Below, piece by piece: positions 52,010 to 60,871 of a stretch of DNA of 64,000 bases. The stretch lies in contig NZ_BCTX01000006.1 of the NCBI RefSeq assembly GCF_001590985.1, positions 1-64,000 of the forward strand. The letters are read 5' to 3'. Position 1 is the stretch's first letter. Every line of letters begins with the position of its first letter. This stretch comes from Novosphingobium naphthalenivorans NBRC 102051 (lineage in GTDB: Bacteria > Pseudomonadota > Alphaproteobacteria > Sphingomonadales > Sphingomonadaceae). The translations under genes were made by a program, and so were the position numbers. The notes beneath the pieces are model-generated. The model saw only the letters and a program-made list of their open reading frames with translations, did not search any database and had not been told where the DNA came from.

Positions 52010-53125
52010 ATGTCATCGCGCCGCCTCATCACAGCCAGCGAACGGAGCAAGCTCGATCCGTTCATCGTCGCCACCGGCGACGCAAGTCCGCGCGACCAGC
52101 GCGACTTGATGGAGCGGCCGTTCTTCTCGCTCGCCAAAGCCAGGCGCACGGCGCCGATCCTATACGAAGCCGCCGGTGTTCGGGTCGAGGTCTACGCTGT
52201 GCCCGAGCATGGCATGGCGACCATCTGGGACGCCGATGTGCTGATCTGGGCGGCGAGCCAGATCGTCGAGGCCGAGAACCTCGGCTTCAAGACCTCGCGT
52301 TTCCTTCGCTTCACGCCCTACCAGCTCCTGACCGCGATCGGTCGGCAGACAGGCGCACGCGACTACAAGCTCCTGAAGGGCACGCTCGCCCGCCTGCAAT
52401 CGACCGTCATCCGCACCACCATCCGCAACGGCGAACATTGGCGCCGTCACCAGTTCTCCTGGATCAATGAGTGGGAGGAATGCACGACGCGCGACGGTCG
52501 CGTCGAGGGCATGGAGTTCGTGCTCCCCGACTGGTTCTACCGCGGCGTCATCGACCGCTCGCTCGTGCTCGCCATCGACCCGGCCTACTTCCGGCTGACT
52601 GGCGGCATCGAGCGCTGGCTCTATCGCGTCGCGCGCAAACACGCCGGTCGCCAGCCCAAAGGCTGGTTGTTCGAGATCGCGCATCTCCACGAGAAGTCCG
52701 GCAGCCTGGTGCGCGTCTCCGATTTCGCGCTCCAGATCCGCCGCATCGCCGCGCGCCAGCCGCTGCCCGGCTATCGCCTGCACATCGAGTGGCAGGGCCG
52801 CCGCGAGCTGCTGCGCATCCTGCCGGCCCACTTATCCACAGTCCCTGCGGATGGCGCTGTGGAAACGCTCGGGACTTCACACGCAAACGGTATCGAGACT
52901 CCGCACGCAGCCCTATCGGGACTTCGCACGCACGAACCGGAGCTAACGCTGTGGCCGGAAACCGCGATTCCGAGCCTTAACTTAGAGTCTAACTCAGAAT
53001 CTAACTCTTGTAGTGGGCCTGCCCGATCTGCGGATAAGCGCGCCACCCCGGCTGAGCAGACCTCCGAACCATCAGCACGACAGCCTTCGCTGCCCTTCGG
53101 CCGCAAGCCGGGAGGGAAGAGATGA
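52010..53125 (+). CDS. repA: Plasmid-type replication initiator RepA
   Basis: The 371-residue product is a RepA-type initiator: ERPFFSLAKARRTAPILYEAAGVRVEVYAVPEHGMATIWDADVLIWAASQI, then the winged-helix region with RFTPYQLLTAIGRQTGARDYKLLKGTLARLQSTVIRTTI and the C-terminal FRLTGGIERWLYRVARKHAG. I start it at the ATG at 52010. The last 90 codons encode a poorly structured tail that contains a DnaA box, three iteron-like repeats and AT-rich repeats, which I read as the origin. An ICE with its own RepA and ParA can probably replicate after excision. The gene overlaps parA (ATGA). Confidence 0.87.
   Translation: MSSRRLITASERSKLDPFIVATGDASPRDQRDLMERPFFSLAKARRTAPILYEAAGVRVEVYAVPEHGMATIWDADVLIWAASQIVEAENLGFKTSRFLRFTPYQLLTAIGRQTGARDYKLLKGTLARLQSTVIRTTIRNGEHWRRHQFSWINEWEECTTRDGRVEGMEFVLPDWFYRGVIDRSLVLAIDPAYFRLTGGIERWLYRVARKHAGRQPKGWLFEIAHLHEKSGSLVRVSDFALQIRRIAARQPLPGYRLHIEWQGRRELLRILPAHLSTVPADGAVETLGTSHANGIETPHAALSGLRTHEPELTLWPETAIPSLNLESNSESNSCSGPARSADKRATPAEQTSEPSARQPSLPFGRKPGGKR
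52832..53010 (+). other. oriV: Candidate replication origin (oriV) inside the 3' end of repA
   Basis: A perfect DnaA box TTATCCACA lies at 52832-52840. Three copies of a 17-base repeat (consensus TCGGGACTTCGCACGCA) start at 52869, 52893 and 52916, that is, with 24- and 23-base periods. An AT-rich stretch with AGTCTAACTC/AATCTAACTC repeats follows at about 52977-53010. The third repeat is in a different codon frame from the first two, so the repetition is conserved as DNA, not as protein. Initiator box, iterons and a meltable region in this order are what an iteron origin needs. Confidence 0.68.
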
Positions 53126-53760
53126 TCGTCGCTCTGCTCAACCAGAAAGGCGGCGTCGGCAAGACCACGCTTGCGCTTCATCTCGCCGGCGAGCTGGCGC
53201 TGCACGGCAAGCGCGTCACGCTGATCGATGCGGACCCCCAAGGCTCGGCACTCGATTGGTCGCAGCAGCGAGCGCGGGAGAACGTCTCGCGGCTGTTCGG
53301 CGTCGTTGGCCTCGCGCGCGACACGCTCCACCGCGAGGCGCCGGAGATCGCGCGCACCGCTGATCACGTCGTCATTGATGGGCCACCGCGCGTCGCGGGA
53401 CTGATGCGCTCGGCGCTGCTCGCCGCCGATCTCGTGCTGATCCCGGTGCAACCATCACCCTTCGATGGTTGGGCCTCGGCCGAGATGCTGGGCCTGCTCC
53501 GCGAGGCCCGCATCTATCGCCCGCAGCTCGTCGCGCGCTTCGTCTTGAACCGCTGCGGCGCGCGCACGGTCATCGCCCGCGAAACGGCCGAGACGCTCGC
53601 CGATCACGACCCGCCGGTTCTCTCCACCACCGTCGGTCAGCGTGTCGTCTTCGCTGACGCCGCGCAATCCGGCCGGCTCGTGTTCGAGCTGGCCGAGCAG
53701 AGCGCAGCGGCGCGCGAGATCGCAGCGCTCGCCGCTGAAGTCGCGAGGATCATGCCATGA
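53122..53760 (+). CDS. parA: ParA-family partitioning ATPase
   Basis: The 212-residue product is a short ParA: deviant Walker A NQKGGVGKTTLALHLAGEL, Walker A' LIDADPQGSALDW and Walker B HVVIDGPPRV. Lacking an N-terminal HTH, it resembles type Ib ParA proteins, which pair with small ribbon-helix-helix partners such as the one encoded next. It overlaps both neighbours by ATGA junctions. It probably helps to keep the excised or replicating element in daughter cells. Confidence 0.88.
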   Translation: MIVALLNQKGGVGKTTLALHLAGELALHGKRVTLIDADPQGSALDWSQQRARENVSRLFGVVGLARDTLHREAPEIARTADHVVIDGPPRVAGLMRSALLAADLVLIPVQPSPFDGWASAEMLGLLREARIYRPQLVARFVLNRCGARTVIARETAETLADHDPPVLSTTVGQRVVFADAAQSGRLVFELAEQSAAAREIAALAAEVARIMP

Positions 53761-54011
53761 GCGCGGGTGGCGCCCGACGCGGCTTCGCCGCCCGGCCCGG
53801 CGACGCCGAGAGCTGGATCAAGGCGCCCAACGCATCGCGCCGTCGCGGCGATGAGCCCTCCGCCTTCACCGCGCGCCTGACGATCGACGTCACGCCGGCG
53901 CTGCGCGGCCGCATCAAGGTCGCCGCGTTCCAGCGCGGGATCACCGTTGCCGACATGCTGCGCGACCTCTTCGCGCGCGAATTCCCAACCGATCCCGGAG
54001 AGAGTTCATGA
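53757..54011 (+). CDS. Small RHH protein, probable ParA partner
   Basis: The 84-residue product has a disordered basic N terminus and a C-terminal ribbon-helix-helix pattern (FTARLTIDVTPALRGRIKVAAFQRGITVADMLRDLFAREF), as in ParG-type centromere-binding proteins. It is coupled to parA (ATGA overlap), the expected position for the partner of a type Ib ParA. Confidence 0.75.
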   Translation: MSAGGARRGFAARPGDAESWIKAPNASRRRGDEPSAFTARLTIDVTPALRGRIKVAAFQRGITVADMLRDLFAREFPTDPGESS

Positions 54012-54526
54012 ACGACAACGAGCCGTCGCCGCCGCGCGTCGTGCCGTCATCGCATCGGCGCACAGTCGCACTCACCCATGTCGAACTGACCTGGATCGAG
54101 AAGAAGATCGAGCACTGGCTACGCTTCGGCCGACGTGCCGAGGAGAAGATCCTCGATCGCCGTCGCAGCATCTCGAGTTTCAAGCCCGGCAGCATCTTCG
54201 CGTTCGTGCGCTGGGCGTCGAACGACTACGGCACCGTCATCTCGCGCATGGACATCGTGCGCGCGGTCGAGCCCGGCGCACGTTTCCAGACGCTGCCCTT
54301 CGTGCGCCCCGGCGGCGAAATCCTGCTGCGCGTCGATAGCTGGCCGAAGGTCGAACGCGTGCTGCAGGCGATCGACTCCGTCGAGGCGCTCGACATCGAT
54401 CCCGCCGACGCCGCGCCGGAATACTGGCGCCACCTCAACAACCGTCTCGCCGCCGGCCATGAGCCGCGCCCTTACACGCGCGATCAGCACGCCGCCTGGC
54501 TCAAGCGTCGGAGCGTCACACCATGA
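54008..54526 (+). CDS. DUF2840 family protein
   Basis: The 172-residue product matches DUF2840 (THVELTWIEKKIEHWLRFGRRAEEKILDRRRSISSFKPGSIFAFVRWASNDYGTVISRMDIVRAV), a family seen between parA and traF in alphaproteobacterial ICEs. It is joined to both neighbours by ATGA overlaps. It has no signal peptide. Function unknown. Confidence 0.82.
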   Translation: MNDNEPSPPRVVPSSHRRTVALTHVELTWIEKKIEHWLRFGRRAEEKILDRRRSISSFKPGSIFAFVRWASNDYGTVISRMDIVRAVEPGARFQTLPFVRPGGEILLRVDSWPKVERVLQAIDSVEALDIDPADAAPEYWRHLNNRLAAGHEPRPYTRDQHAAWLKRRSVTP

Positions 54527-55068
54527 CCCGCTTCGGCTACGTCATGACGACGTATTTCGCCATGCTCGTCTTCATCGGCTTGGCCTTCGGCCATCCGGCG
54601 CCGCGCCTTATCTGGAACGCCACGGCGAGCACGCCGACCGGGCTTTATGTGCTCCGGCCGGCCGGACAGCTTCACGCACTTGAGCTCGTCGCCGTGCGCG
54701 CTCCCGAACCGATTGCCAGCTATCTGGCCGATGGCGGCTTCCTGCCCAAGGGCGTGCCGCTGCTGAAGCATGTGATGGCGCTGCCGGGGCAGACTGTGTG
54801 CCGCACAGGCGACGCCATCACCGTCGATCGCGTCTCCGTTGGCGCGGCGCGTGAGCGCGATCACCTCGGCCGTCCGCTGCCGCGTTGGAGCGGTTGTCAC
54901 ACGCTCGGCCCCAGCGAAGTCTTCCTCATGAACCCGACCGTCCCAGACAGCCTGGATGGACGCTATTTCGGCCCGCTTCCCACCACCGCGATTGTCGCCC
55001 GCGCGGTCCCCTTGTGGACCGACGAGGCCGGTGACGGCCGCTTCATGTGGCGCGCCACCACCGATTGA
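54523..55068 (+). CDS. traF: TraF-type S26 signal peptidase
   Basis: The 181-residue product has an N-terminal membrane anchor, the catalytic serine in TASTPTGLYVL near residue 39 and the catalytic lysine in LLKHVMALPGQ near residue 83, which give the Ser-Lys dyad of S26 peptidases. TraF of conjugative systems processes and cyclises the TrbC pilin, whose gene lies at 61919. The start overlaps the DUF2840 stop. Confidence 0.87.
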   Translation: MTRFGYVMTTYFAMLVFIGLAFGHPAPRLIWNATASTPTGLYVLRPAGQLHALELVAVRAPEPIASYLADGGFLPKGVPLLKHVMALPGQTVCRTGDAITVDRVSVGAARERDHLGRPLPRWSGCHTLGPSEVFLMNPTVPDSLDGRYFGPLPTTAIVARAVPLWTDEAGDGRFMWRATTD

Positions 55069-55103
55069 CCCGCTTCTTAACCCGCCAACAATGGAGGTTT
55101 CCC

Positions 55104-55439
55104 ATGGCGCAGATTGGTCAGTTCACCCGCGACAAGACCGGGTTCACCGGACGTATCCAGACGCTCTTCTTCTACCGTGATCTCTCCCTCGTTCCGGCCG
55201 AATCCTCCGATGCCGAGAACGCGCCCGACTACCGCATTCACATAGGCGGCGGCGACGGCCCGGAGATCGGCGCGGGCTGGAAGCGCACCGGCGAGAAGGC
55301 TGGCGAGTACGTTTCACTCGTCATCGATGATCCCGCGCTCGCCCAGCCGATCCGCGCCAATCTCTTCCAGTCGGGCGACGACAAGTCCGTCTGGGTGCTG
55401 AACTGGAACCGTCCACCGAAGCGCGGCGATCGGAGTTGA
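55104..55439 (+). CDS. DUF736 family protein (second copy)
   Basis: The 111-residue product (MAQIGQFTRDKTGFTGRIQTLFFYRDLSLVPAESSDAENAPDYRIHIGGGDGPEIGAGWKRTGEKAGEYVSLVIDDPALAQPIRANLF) is a second DUF736 protein, diverged from the one at 49189. The ATG at 55104 has a GGAGG ribosome binding site. This copy is embedded in the transfer operon and lacks the structured leader of the first. Confidence 0.85.
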   Translation: MAQIGQFTRDKTGFTGRIQTLFFYRDLSLVPAESSDAENAPDYRIHIGGGDGPEIGAGWKRTGEKAGEYVSLVIDDPALAQPIRANLFQSGDDKSVWVLNWNRPPKRGDRS

Positions 55440-55443
55440 TCGC

Positions 55444-56160
55444 ATGCAGCGCGCGCTTCTTCTGCTCGCCAGCATGACGGCGCTCAGCATGCCCACCGTC
55501 GCCGTCCATGCTCAGGCGGCGCCCATCGCGCTGCAGGCTTCGGGCGATTCCTACGCCGCTCTCGTGGCCGAAGCCGCGCAACGCTTCGCCATCCCAGCGG
55601 CGTGGATTCGGGCGATCATGCGCGTCGAGAGCCGTGATGATCGCCGTGCCGTCTCACCGAAAGGTGCGATGGGGTTGATGCAGCTCATGCCCGAGACATG
55701 GGCAGCGCTGCGCGCTCGATACGGCCTCGGCCGCGACGCGTTCGATCCGCATGACAATATCCTGGCGGGCGCGGCTTTCCTGCGCGAGATGTATGACCGC
55801 TACGGCTCGCCGGGGTTCCTCGCGGCGTATAATGCGGGGCCCGGGCGATACGAGGACTATCGCGACCGGCATCGTCCGTTGCCGCCGGAAACCGTCGCTT
55901 ACGTCGCGGCGCTTGTCCCTTTTGTCGGGGACGGCGCGACCGATGGGCCTGTCCTCGTGGCGGCCTCCGATCCGTCGTCCTGGACACAAGCGCCGCTCTT
56001 CATCATGCGATCGGCAAGCGCTGAACCGGCCGATCACGCGACATCCAAACAGCCGACGAGCGATGCGCCGGCCGTCGTCGCTTTGCGCGACCTGTCGGCC
56101 ATCGCCCCGCAATCCGACGGCCTGTTCGTCCACGTTTCCGCAGCGGGGCCAAAGCCGTGA
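55444..56160 (+). CDS. Lytic transglycosylase of the transfer apparatus
   Basis: The 238-residue product has a signal peptide (cleaved after HAQA) and an SLT-type transglycosylase domain with the catalytic glutamate in IMRVESRDDRRAVSPKGAMGLMQLMPETW and the LAAYNAGPGRYEDY motif. It resembles TrbN/VirB1 proteins that open the cell wall for the conjugation channel. It starts 4 bases after DUF736. Confidence 0.87.
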   Translation: MQRALLLLASMTALSMPTVAVHAQAAPIALQASGDSYAALVAEAAQRFAIPAAWIRAIMRVESRDDRRAVSPKGAMGLMQLMPETWAALRARYGLGRDAFDPHDNILAGAAFLREMYDRYGSPGFLAAYNAGPGRYEDYRDRHRPLPPETVAYVAALVPFVGDGATDGPVLVAASDPSSWTQAPLFIMRSASAEPADHATSKQPTSDAPAVVALRDLSAIAPQSDGLFVHVSAAGPKP

Positions 56161-56343
56161 TCGCGCTATTTCCCTGCCGCCCTTCGGCAGTTTTGTCTCG
56201 GTCAACTCTCGCTTTCCCGAGCGGCGCGACGGCTTCCAATGAATCAACAGACTGCATCGCAGGTCTCGGGCACGTTTTCGCAGGCGAGCGCGGCGCGGCG
56301 TGCTCCCGGGAAGAAGGAAGGGCGATCAGGGGAGAAGTGCAGG

Positions 56344-56406
56344 AACCGACCGACAGAGGGCGAGATAAAAGGCCGCAAGGTGCGGCTCGGTCGGTCGGTT
56401 GTTTTT
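56344..56406 (+). terminator. Hairpin with T-run before the relaxase region
   Basis: An 11-base perfect stem (AACCGACCGAC and its complement) encloses an inner hairpin GCCGCA-AGG-TGCGGC and is followed by GTTTTTATT. It looks like an intrinsic terminator ending the repA-to-transglycosylase operon. Confidence 0.65.
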
Positions 56407-56426
56407 ATTGGGATTTTTCAGCGATC

Positions 56427-56505
56427 CGGCAATGTGCGGCCCTGGGGCGCAAGGTGCGCTTGACCCGCAACGCTTTGCCGGACCTGACTTTTCCGCACAT
56501 TGCCG
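56427..56505. other. oriT: Candidate origin of transfer (oriT)
   Basis: A perfect 13-bp inverted repeat (CGGCAATGTGCGG at 56427-56439 and its complement at 56493-56505) encloses a GCGCAAGGTGCGC hairpin, directly upstream of the relaxase start. CGCAAGGTGCG also occurs in the preceding terminator hairpin. Inverted repeats beside the relaxase gene are typical of oriT. No known nic consensus is matched with confidence. Confidence 0.5.
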
Positions 56506-56514
56506 AGGCTGGCG

Positions 56515-58254
56515 ATGGCTGAAGAGAATGACTTCCAGCCCCGACCAGGCCGCATCCGCTCTTCGCGGAGCCAACGGGTCAAGCCCTTCATCGCCCAGGC
56601 GCTCGCCGCCGCCCAGCGTGCCGGCGGCGGCGTGTCGCGGCAGGGCATGCTCAGAACTGGGAAGCGCTCGACCTTCGGCCGCGGCCGGGTCGCTAGCGTG
56701 CAGGCGAACCGTCTGCTCACCGGCCGCTCGCGTCTGGTGACGATCAAAACCCGCGTCGTCCGTCATACGGCGAGATCAGCGCCGCTCTCGGCCCACCTTG
56801 GCTATCTCCGGCGCGAGGGCGTCACCCGGGACGGGGAGAAGGCGAGGCTGTTCGGACCGGAGACGGAGGATGCCGATCCCAAGGCCTTCGCCGAGCGCTC
56901 TCAGGATGATCGCCACCATTTCCGATTCATCGTCTCACCCGAGGATGCCGCCGAGCTGTCCGACCTCAGGGGTTACGCCCGTGAGTTGGTCGGGCAGATA
57001 GAGAAGGATCTGGGGACCAAGCTCGATTGGGTGGGCGTCGATCACTGGAACACCCAGCATCCCCACGTCCACATCATCGTGCGCGGCGTCGCCGACGACG
57101 GCCAGGACCTCGTCATCTCGCGCGACTACGTCAAGGAGGGCATGCGTGCCCGTGCCCAGGATCTGGTCACCCAGGAACTTGGGCCGCGCACAGATCTCGA
57201 CATCCGCCGCGCGCTCGAGCGCCAGGTCGATGCCGAGCGCTGGACTCAGCTCGACCGGCAGCTCGTCCGGGATGCCGATCAGCACTGCGTCATCGACGTC
57301 GCGCCGGACGCGGGACGCCAGCCTGATCCACTCGAAGCGCTCAAGGTCGGGCGATTGCGGCGTCTGGAGAGTCTCGGTCTCGCGCACCAGCTCGGGCCGG
57401 GCCAATGGACGATGGACGCGGCCGCCGAGACGATCTTGCGCGAGCTCGGCGAGCGCGGCGACATCATCAAGCGCATCCACCGCAGCCTGACCGAGCGCGG
57501 CATTGAGCGGGCCGCCGCAAGCTACGTCCTCGCTGGCGAGAGCCTGGACGTTCCGGTCATCGGCCGCCTGGTCGATCGCGGTCTCGACGATGAGCTGAAG
57601 GGTACGGCCTACGCTGTCGTCGACGGTGTCGACGGGCGGACCCACCACATCAAGCTTGCCGATCTCGACGCCGCCGGCGACAGCACACCAGGCTCGATCG
57701 TCGAGTTGCGCAAATTCGACGACGCGCAAGGCCGGCGTCGCGTCGCCATTGCGGTGCGTTCCGACCTCGCCATCGAGGACCAGGTGACGGCGAGCGGCGC
57801 AACCTGGCTCGATCGCCAGGCAGTCGCGCGCGATCCGGTGGCGCTCGGCCAAGCCGGCTTCGGCGCCGAGGTCCGCGAGGCGATGGATCGCCGGGCGGAC
57901 CAGCTCATCGAGCAGGGCCTTGCCGACAGACAGGCGCGGGGGATCGTGTTCGCCTCCGGCCTGATCGGAACGCTTCGACGGCGGGAGGTGGAGGCGTTGG
58001 GCGAGCGGCTCGCCGCCGAAACCGGCCAGCCGTTCAACGGCGCGGCGACCGGCGAGTATGTCGCCGGGACCTATCGGCAGCGCTTCGCGCTCGCCTCCGG
58101 CCGCTTCGCCATGATCGACGACGGCTTGGGCTTCCAGCTCGTGCCCTGGACGCCCTCCCTCGAAAAGCAGCTCGGCCGCCACGTCTCCGGCGTCACCCGC
58201 GCCGATGGCGGAATCGACTGGGGCTTCGGCCGCAACCGGGGGCTCGGCCTGTGA
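56515..58254 (+). CDS. VirD2-like relaxase with DUF3363 C terminus
   Basis: The 579-residue product has a relaxase domain with a tyrosine-containing AHLGYLRREG segment, HFRFIVSPEDA and the metal-binding motif DHWNTQHPHVHIIVRG, followed by a C-terminal DUF3363 region (ending GVTRADGGIDWGFGRNRGLGL). This is the MobP-class arrangement of alphaproteobacterial ICEs (RlxS-like). It should nick oriT, probably in the inverted repeat just upstream, and pilot the strand to TraG. I start it at the ATG at 56515. Confidence 0.9.
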   Translation: MAEENDFQPRPGRIRSSRSQRVKPFIAQALAAAQRAGGGVSRQGMLRTGKRSTFGRGRVASVQANRLLTGRSRLVTIKTRVVRHTARSAPLSAHLGYLRREGVTRDGEKARLFGPETEDADPKAFAERSQDDRHHFRFIVSPEDAAELSDLRGYARELVGQIEKDLGTKLDWVGVDHWNTQHPHVHIIVRGVADDGQDLVISRDYVKEGMRARAQDLVTQELGPRTDLDIRRALERQVDAERWTQLDRQLVRDADQHCVIDVAPDAGRQPDPLEALKVGRLRRLESLGLAHQLGPGQWTMDAAAETILRELGERGDIIKRIHRSLTERGIERAAASYVLAGESLDVPVIGRLVDRGLDDELKGTAYAVVDGVDGRTHHIKLADLDAAGDSTPGSIVELRKFDDAQGRRRVAIAVRSDLAIEDQVTASGATWLDRQAVARDPVALGQAGFGAEVREAMDRRADQLIEQGLADRQARGIVFASGLIGTLRRREVEALGERLAAETGQPFNGAATGEYVAGTYRQRFALASGRFAMIDDGLGFQLVPWTPSLEKQLGRHVSGVTRADGGIDWGFGRNRGLGL

Positions 58255-58295
58255 ACAATCCCTCCAATCATCGACCTCAAGAAAGGACGTCGTCT

Positions 58296-60278
58296 ATGTC
58301 AGCGACCAAGATTCTCTGGGGCCAGGTCATCACCGTCTTCGCGATCGTCCTGCTGGCGATCTGGAGCGCGACGGAATGGACGGCCTGGCGCCTCGGCTTC
58401 CAGCCCCAGCTCGGCCACCCGTGGTTCGAGTTTCTGCATTTCCCGTTCTACCTTCCGCCGGCCTTCTTCTGGTGGTGGTACGCCTACGACGCCTATGCGC
58501 CGTCGATCTTCATCGAGGGCGCCTACATCGCGGCGTCGGGCGGATTGATCGCCGCGGCCGTCGCGATCGGTATGTCCGTCTGGCGGGCCCGCGAAGCGAA
58601 GAACGCCGAGACCTACGGCTCTGCCCGCTGGGCGCAACCGAAGGAGATCGAAGCCGCTGGACTCAGCGGACCGGACGGCGTCGTGCTGGGCCGCTACCAG
58701 CGCAGCTATTTGCGCCACAACGGGCCGGAGCATGTGTTGTGCTTCGCGCCGACACGATCGGGCAAAGGCGTCGGACTCGTCATCCCCTCGCTGCTCACCT
58801 GGCCGGGCTCGGCGATTGTCCACGACATCAAGGGGGAGAACTGGCAGCTCACCGCCGGCTTTCGGGCGCAGCACGGGCGCGTGCTGCTGTTCGATCCAAC
58901 CAATGCGAAGTCGTCGGCCTACAATCCCTTGCTCGAGGTGCGCCGGGGCGAGTGGGAGGTGCGCGACGTCCAGAACATCGCCGACATCCTGGTCGATCCC
59001 GAAGGCAGCCTGGAGAAGCGCAATCACTGGGAGAAGACCAGCCACGCATTGCTGGTCGGCGCGATCCTGCATGTCCTCTATGCGGAGGCGGACAAGACGC
59101 TCGCCGGCGTCGCGTCATTCCTCTCCGATCCCAAGCGGCCAATTGAGTCTACGCTCTCGGCGATGATGCGGACGCCGCATCTCGGCGAAGCCGGCGTCCA
59201 TCCCGTCGTCGCCAGCGCTGCGAGGGAGTTGTTGAACAAGTCGGGCAACGAGCGCTCCGGCGTGCTGAGCACCGCCATGTCGTTCCTCGGCCTCTATCGC
59301 GATCCGGTGGTCGCCGAGGTGACGCGGCGTTGCGACTGGCGGATCGGTGACATCGTCGCCGGCGAACATCCGACAACGCTCTACCTCGTGGTCCCGCCCT
59401 CGGACATCAACCGCACCAAGCCGCTGATCCGCCTGATCCTCAATCAGATCGGCCGACGGTTGACCGAGGACCTGCAGGCCAAGGCCGGACGCCGCCGCCT
59501 TCTCCTGATGCTCGACGAGTTCCCGGCCCTGGGGCGGCTCGACTTCTTCGAGTCGGCGCTCGCCTTCATGGCGGGCTACGGGATCAAGAGCTTCCTGATC
59601 GCTCAGTCGCTGAATCAGATCGAGAAGGCCTACGGCCCCAACAATTCGATTTTGGATAACTGCCATGTGCGCGTCAGCTTCGCCACCAACGACGAGCGAA
59701 CCGCCAAGCGCGTCAGCGATGCGCTGGGCACGGCGACCGAGATGAAGGCGATGAAGAACTATGCCGGCAGCCGCCTCTCGCCGTGGCTCGGGCATTTGAT
59801 GGTCTCACGATCGGAGACGGCGCGGCCGCTGCTGACGCCGGGCGAAGTCATGCAGCTCCCATCGACCGACGAGATCGTCATGGTCTCCGGCGTCCATCCG
59901 ATCCGCGCAAAGAAGGCGCGCTATTACGAGGACGCGCGCTTGCAGGAGCGCATCCTGCCGCCGCCTGTGCCAACGCAGCCGAAAGTGAGTCGTTCCGACG
60001 ACTGGAGTTCACGGCCATTGCCCCCGCGGCCGCCGGCGTCAGCCGCGCGTGACGGCGAGGAGGCCGACGATGAAGACCCGAAGAACTCGGACCACCGTCG
60101 CCAGCCTGAACTGAACCAGGAGACGGTCGAAAAGAAGCAGCCGATCGACAACGAATTCGCCCTCGATCCGATCGACGAGCTTGAGGAGGATGCGCCCCGC
60201 GTAGGTCGGATGAACGACCTCATGCAGGGCTTGGCGCGCCAAGCCTCCCTCGATCCCGGCGACGACCTCGGACTGTGA
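58296..60278 (+). CDS. traG: Type IV coupling protein TraG/VirD4
   Basis: The 660-residue product has two N-terminal membrane spans, a Walker A APTRSGKGVGLVIPSLL near residue 155 and Walker B LLLMLDEFPALGRL near residue 410, with the VVPPSDINRTKPLIR and FLIAQSLNQIEKAYG segments of TraG proteins. The C terminus is acidic and disordered. The ATG at 58296 has an AAAGGACG ribosome binding site; the frame from 58251 overlaps the relaxase end. Confidence 0.92.
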   Translation: MSATKILWGQVITVFAIVLLAIWSATEWTAWRLGFQPQLGHPWFEFLHFPFYLPPAFFWWWYAYDAYAPSIFIEGAYIAASGGLIAAAVAIGMSVWRAREAKNAETYGSARWAQPKEIEAAGLSGPDGVVLGRYQRSYLRHNGPEHVLCFAPTRSGKGVGLVIPSLLTWPGSAIVHDIKGENWQLTAGFRAQHGRVLLFDPTNAKSSAYNPLLEVRRGEWEVRDVQNIADILVDPEGSLEKRNHWEKTSHALLVGAILHVLYAEADKTLAGVASFLSDPKRPIESTLSAMMRTPHLGEAGVHPVVASAARELLNKSGNERSGVLSTAMSFLGLYRDPVVAEVTRRCDWRIGDIVAGEHPTTLYLVVPPSDINRTKPLIRLILNQIGRRLTEDLQAKAGRRRLLLMLDEFPALGRLDFFESALAFMAGYGIKSFLIAQSLNQIEKAYGPNNSILDNCHVRVSFATNDERTAKRVSDALGTATEMKAMKNYAGSRLSPWLGHLMVSRSETARPLLTPGEVMQLPSTDEIVMVSGVHPIRAKKARYYEDARLQERILPPPVPTQPKVSRSDDWSSRPLPPRPPASAARDGEEADDEDPKNSDHRRQPELNQETVEKKQPIDNEFALDPIDELEEDAPRVGRMNDLMQGLARQASLDPGDDLGL

Positions 60279-60285
60279 GGCAGGC

Positions 60286-60732
60286 ATGCCGGCGCCAAAG
60301 AAGAAGGCTCAGGTCTCAGTTTATCTCGATCCGGACGTGATGCGTTCCCTGTCCAACTACGCGGCGCGCCGGGAGCAACCGATGTCGCTGATCGCTGAAG
60401 CCGCCATCGCCTCCTTTCTGTCGCCCGATGCGGACGAGCGTCGCGAGGCTGCGATCGCCAAGCGCCTCGACCAGCAGGATCGCCGCCTCGCGCGGCTGGA
60501 GCGCGACGTCGGCATCGCCGTCGAAACATTGGCCCTGTTCATCCGCTTCTGGCTCACGACGACACCGGCGCTTCCTGAACCGGCCGCCAAGGCGGCGCGG
60601 GCGCAGGCTGGACCGCGCTACGACAACTTCGTCGCGGCGCTTGGCCGGCGCCTCAGCCAGGGGCCAAAGCTTCGGCAAGAGATCCCCGACGATGTCCGGG
60701 AAGACCCGACTCGCTCGACGGACACAGACTAG
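60286..60732 (+). CDS. CopG-like RHH protein of the trb region
   Basis: The 148-residue product starts with a ribbon-helix-helix domain (KKAQVSVYLDPDVMRSLSNYAARREQPMSLIAEAAIASFL) followed by a coiled-coil-like segment (RLDQQDRRLARLERDVGIAVETLALFIRFWL). It is 7 bases after traG. Such CopG-like genes regularly sit between traG and trbB and may regulate the trb operon or assist DNA processing. Confidence 0.82.
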   Translation: MPAPKKKAQVSVYLDPDVMRSLSNYAARREQPMSLIAEAAIASFLSPDADERREAAIAKRLDQQDRRLARLERDVGIAVETLALFIRFWLTTTPALPEPAAKAARAQAGPRYDNFVAALGRRLSQGPKLRQEIPDDVREDPTRSTDTD

Positions 60733-60871
60733 ACGCGATCCCGAATAACCCGAGCTTCACCGAAGCCGGCGAAACCAAGTCCGCACCCAGCAAGTCTTTT
60801 TTCTCTGCTTTACGCTCAGCCCCTACGCCATCTGAATACTTGTTGATCCGCCCCATTTCCTGCCTCTTCTA
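60733..60871. promoter_or_regulatory. Intergenic region before trbB, likely promoter
   Basis: This stretch includes a T6-containing run (AAGTCTTTTTTCTCTGC near 60795-60811) and an AT-richer segment before the trbB leader hairpin. A promoter for the trb operon may lie here, but I cannot choose one pair of boxes with confidence. Confidence 0.3.
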
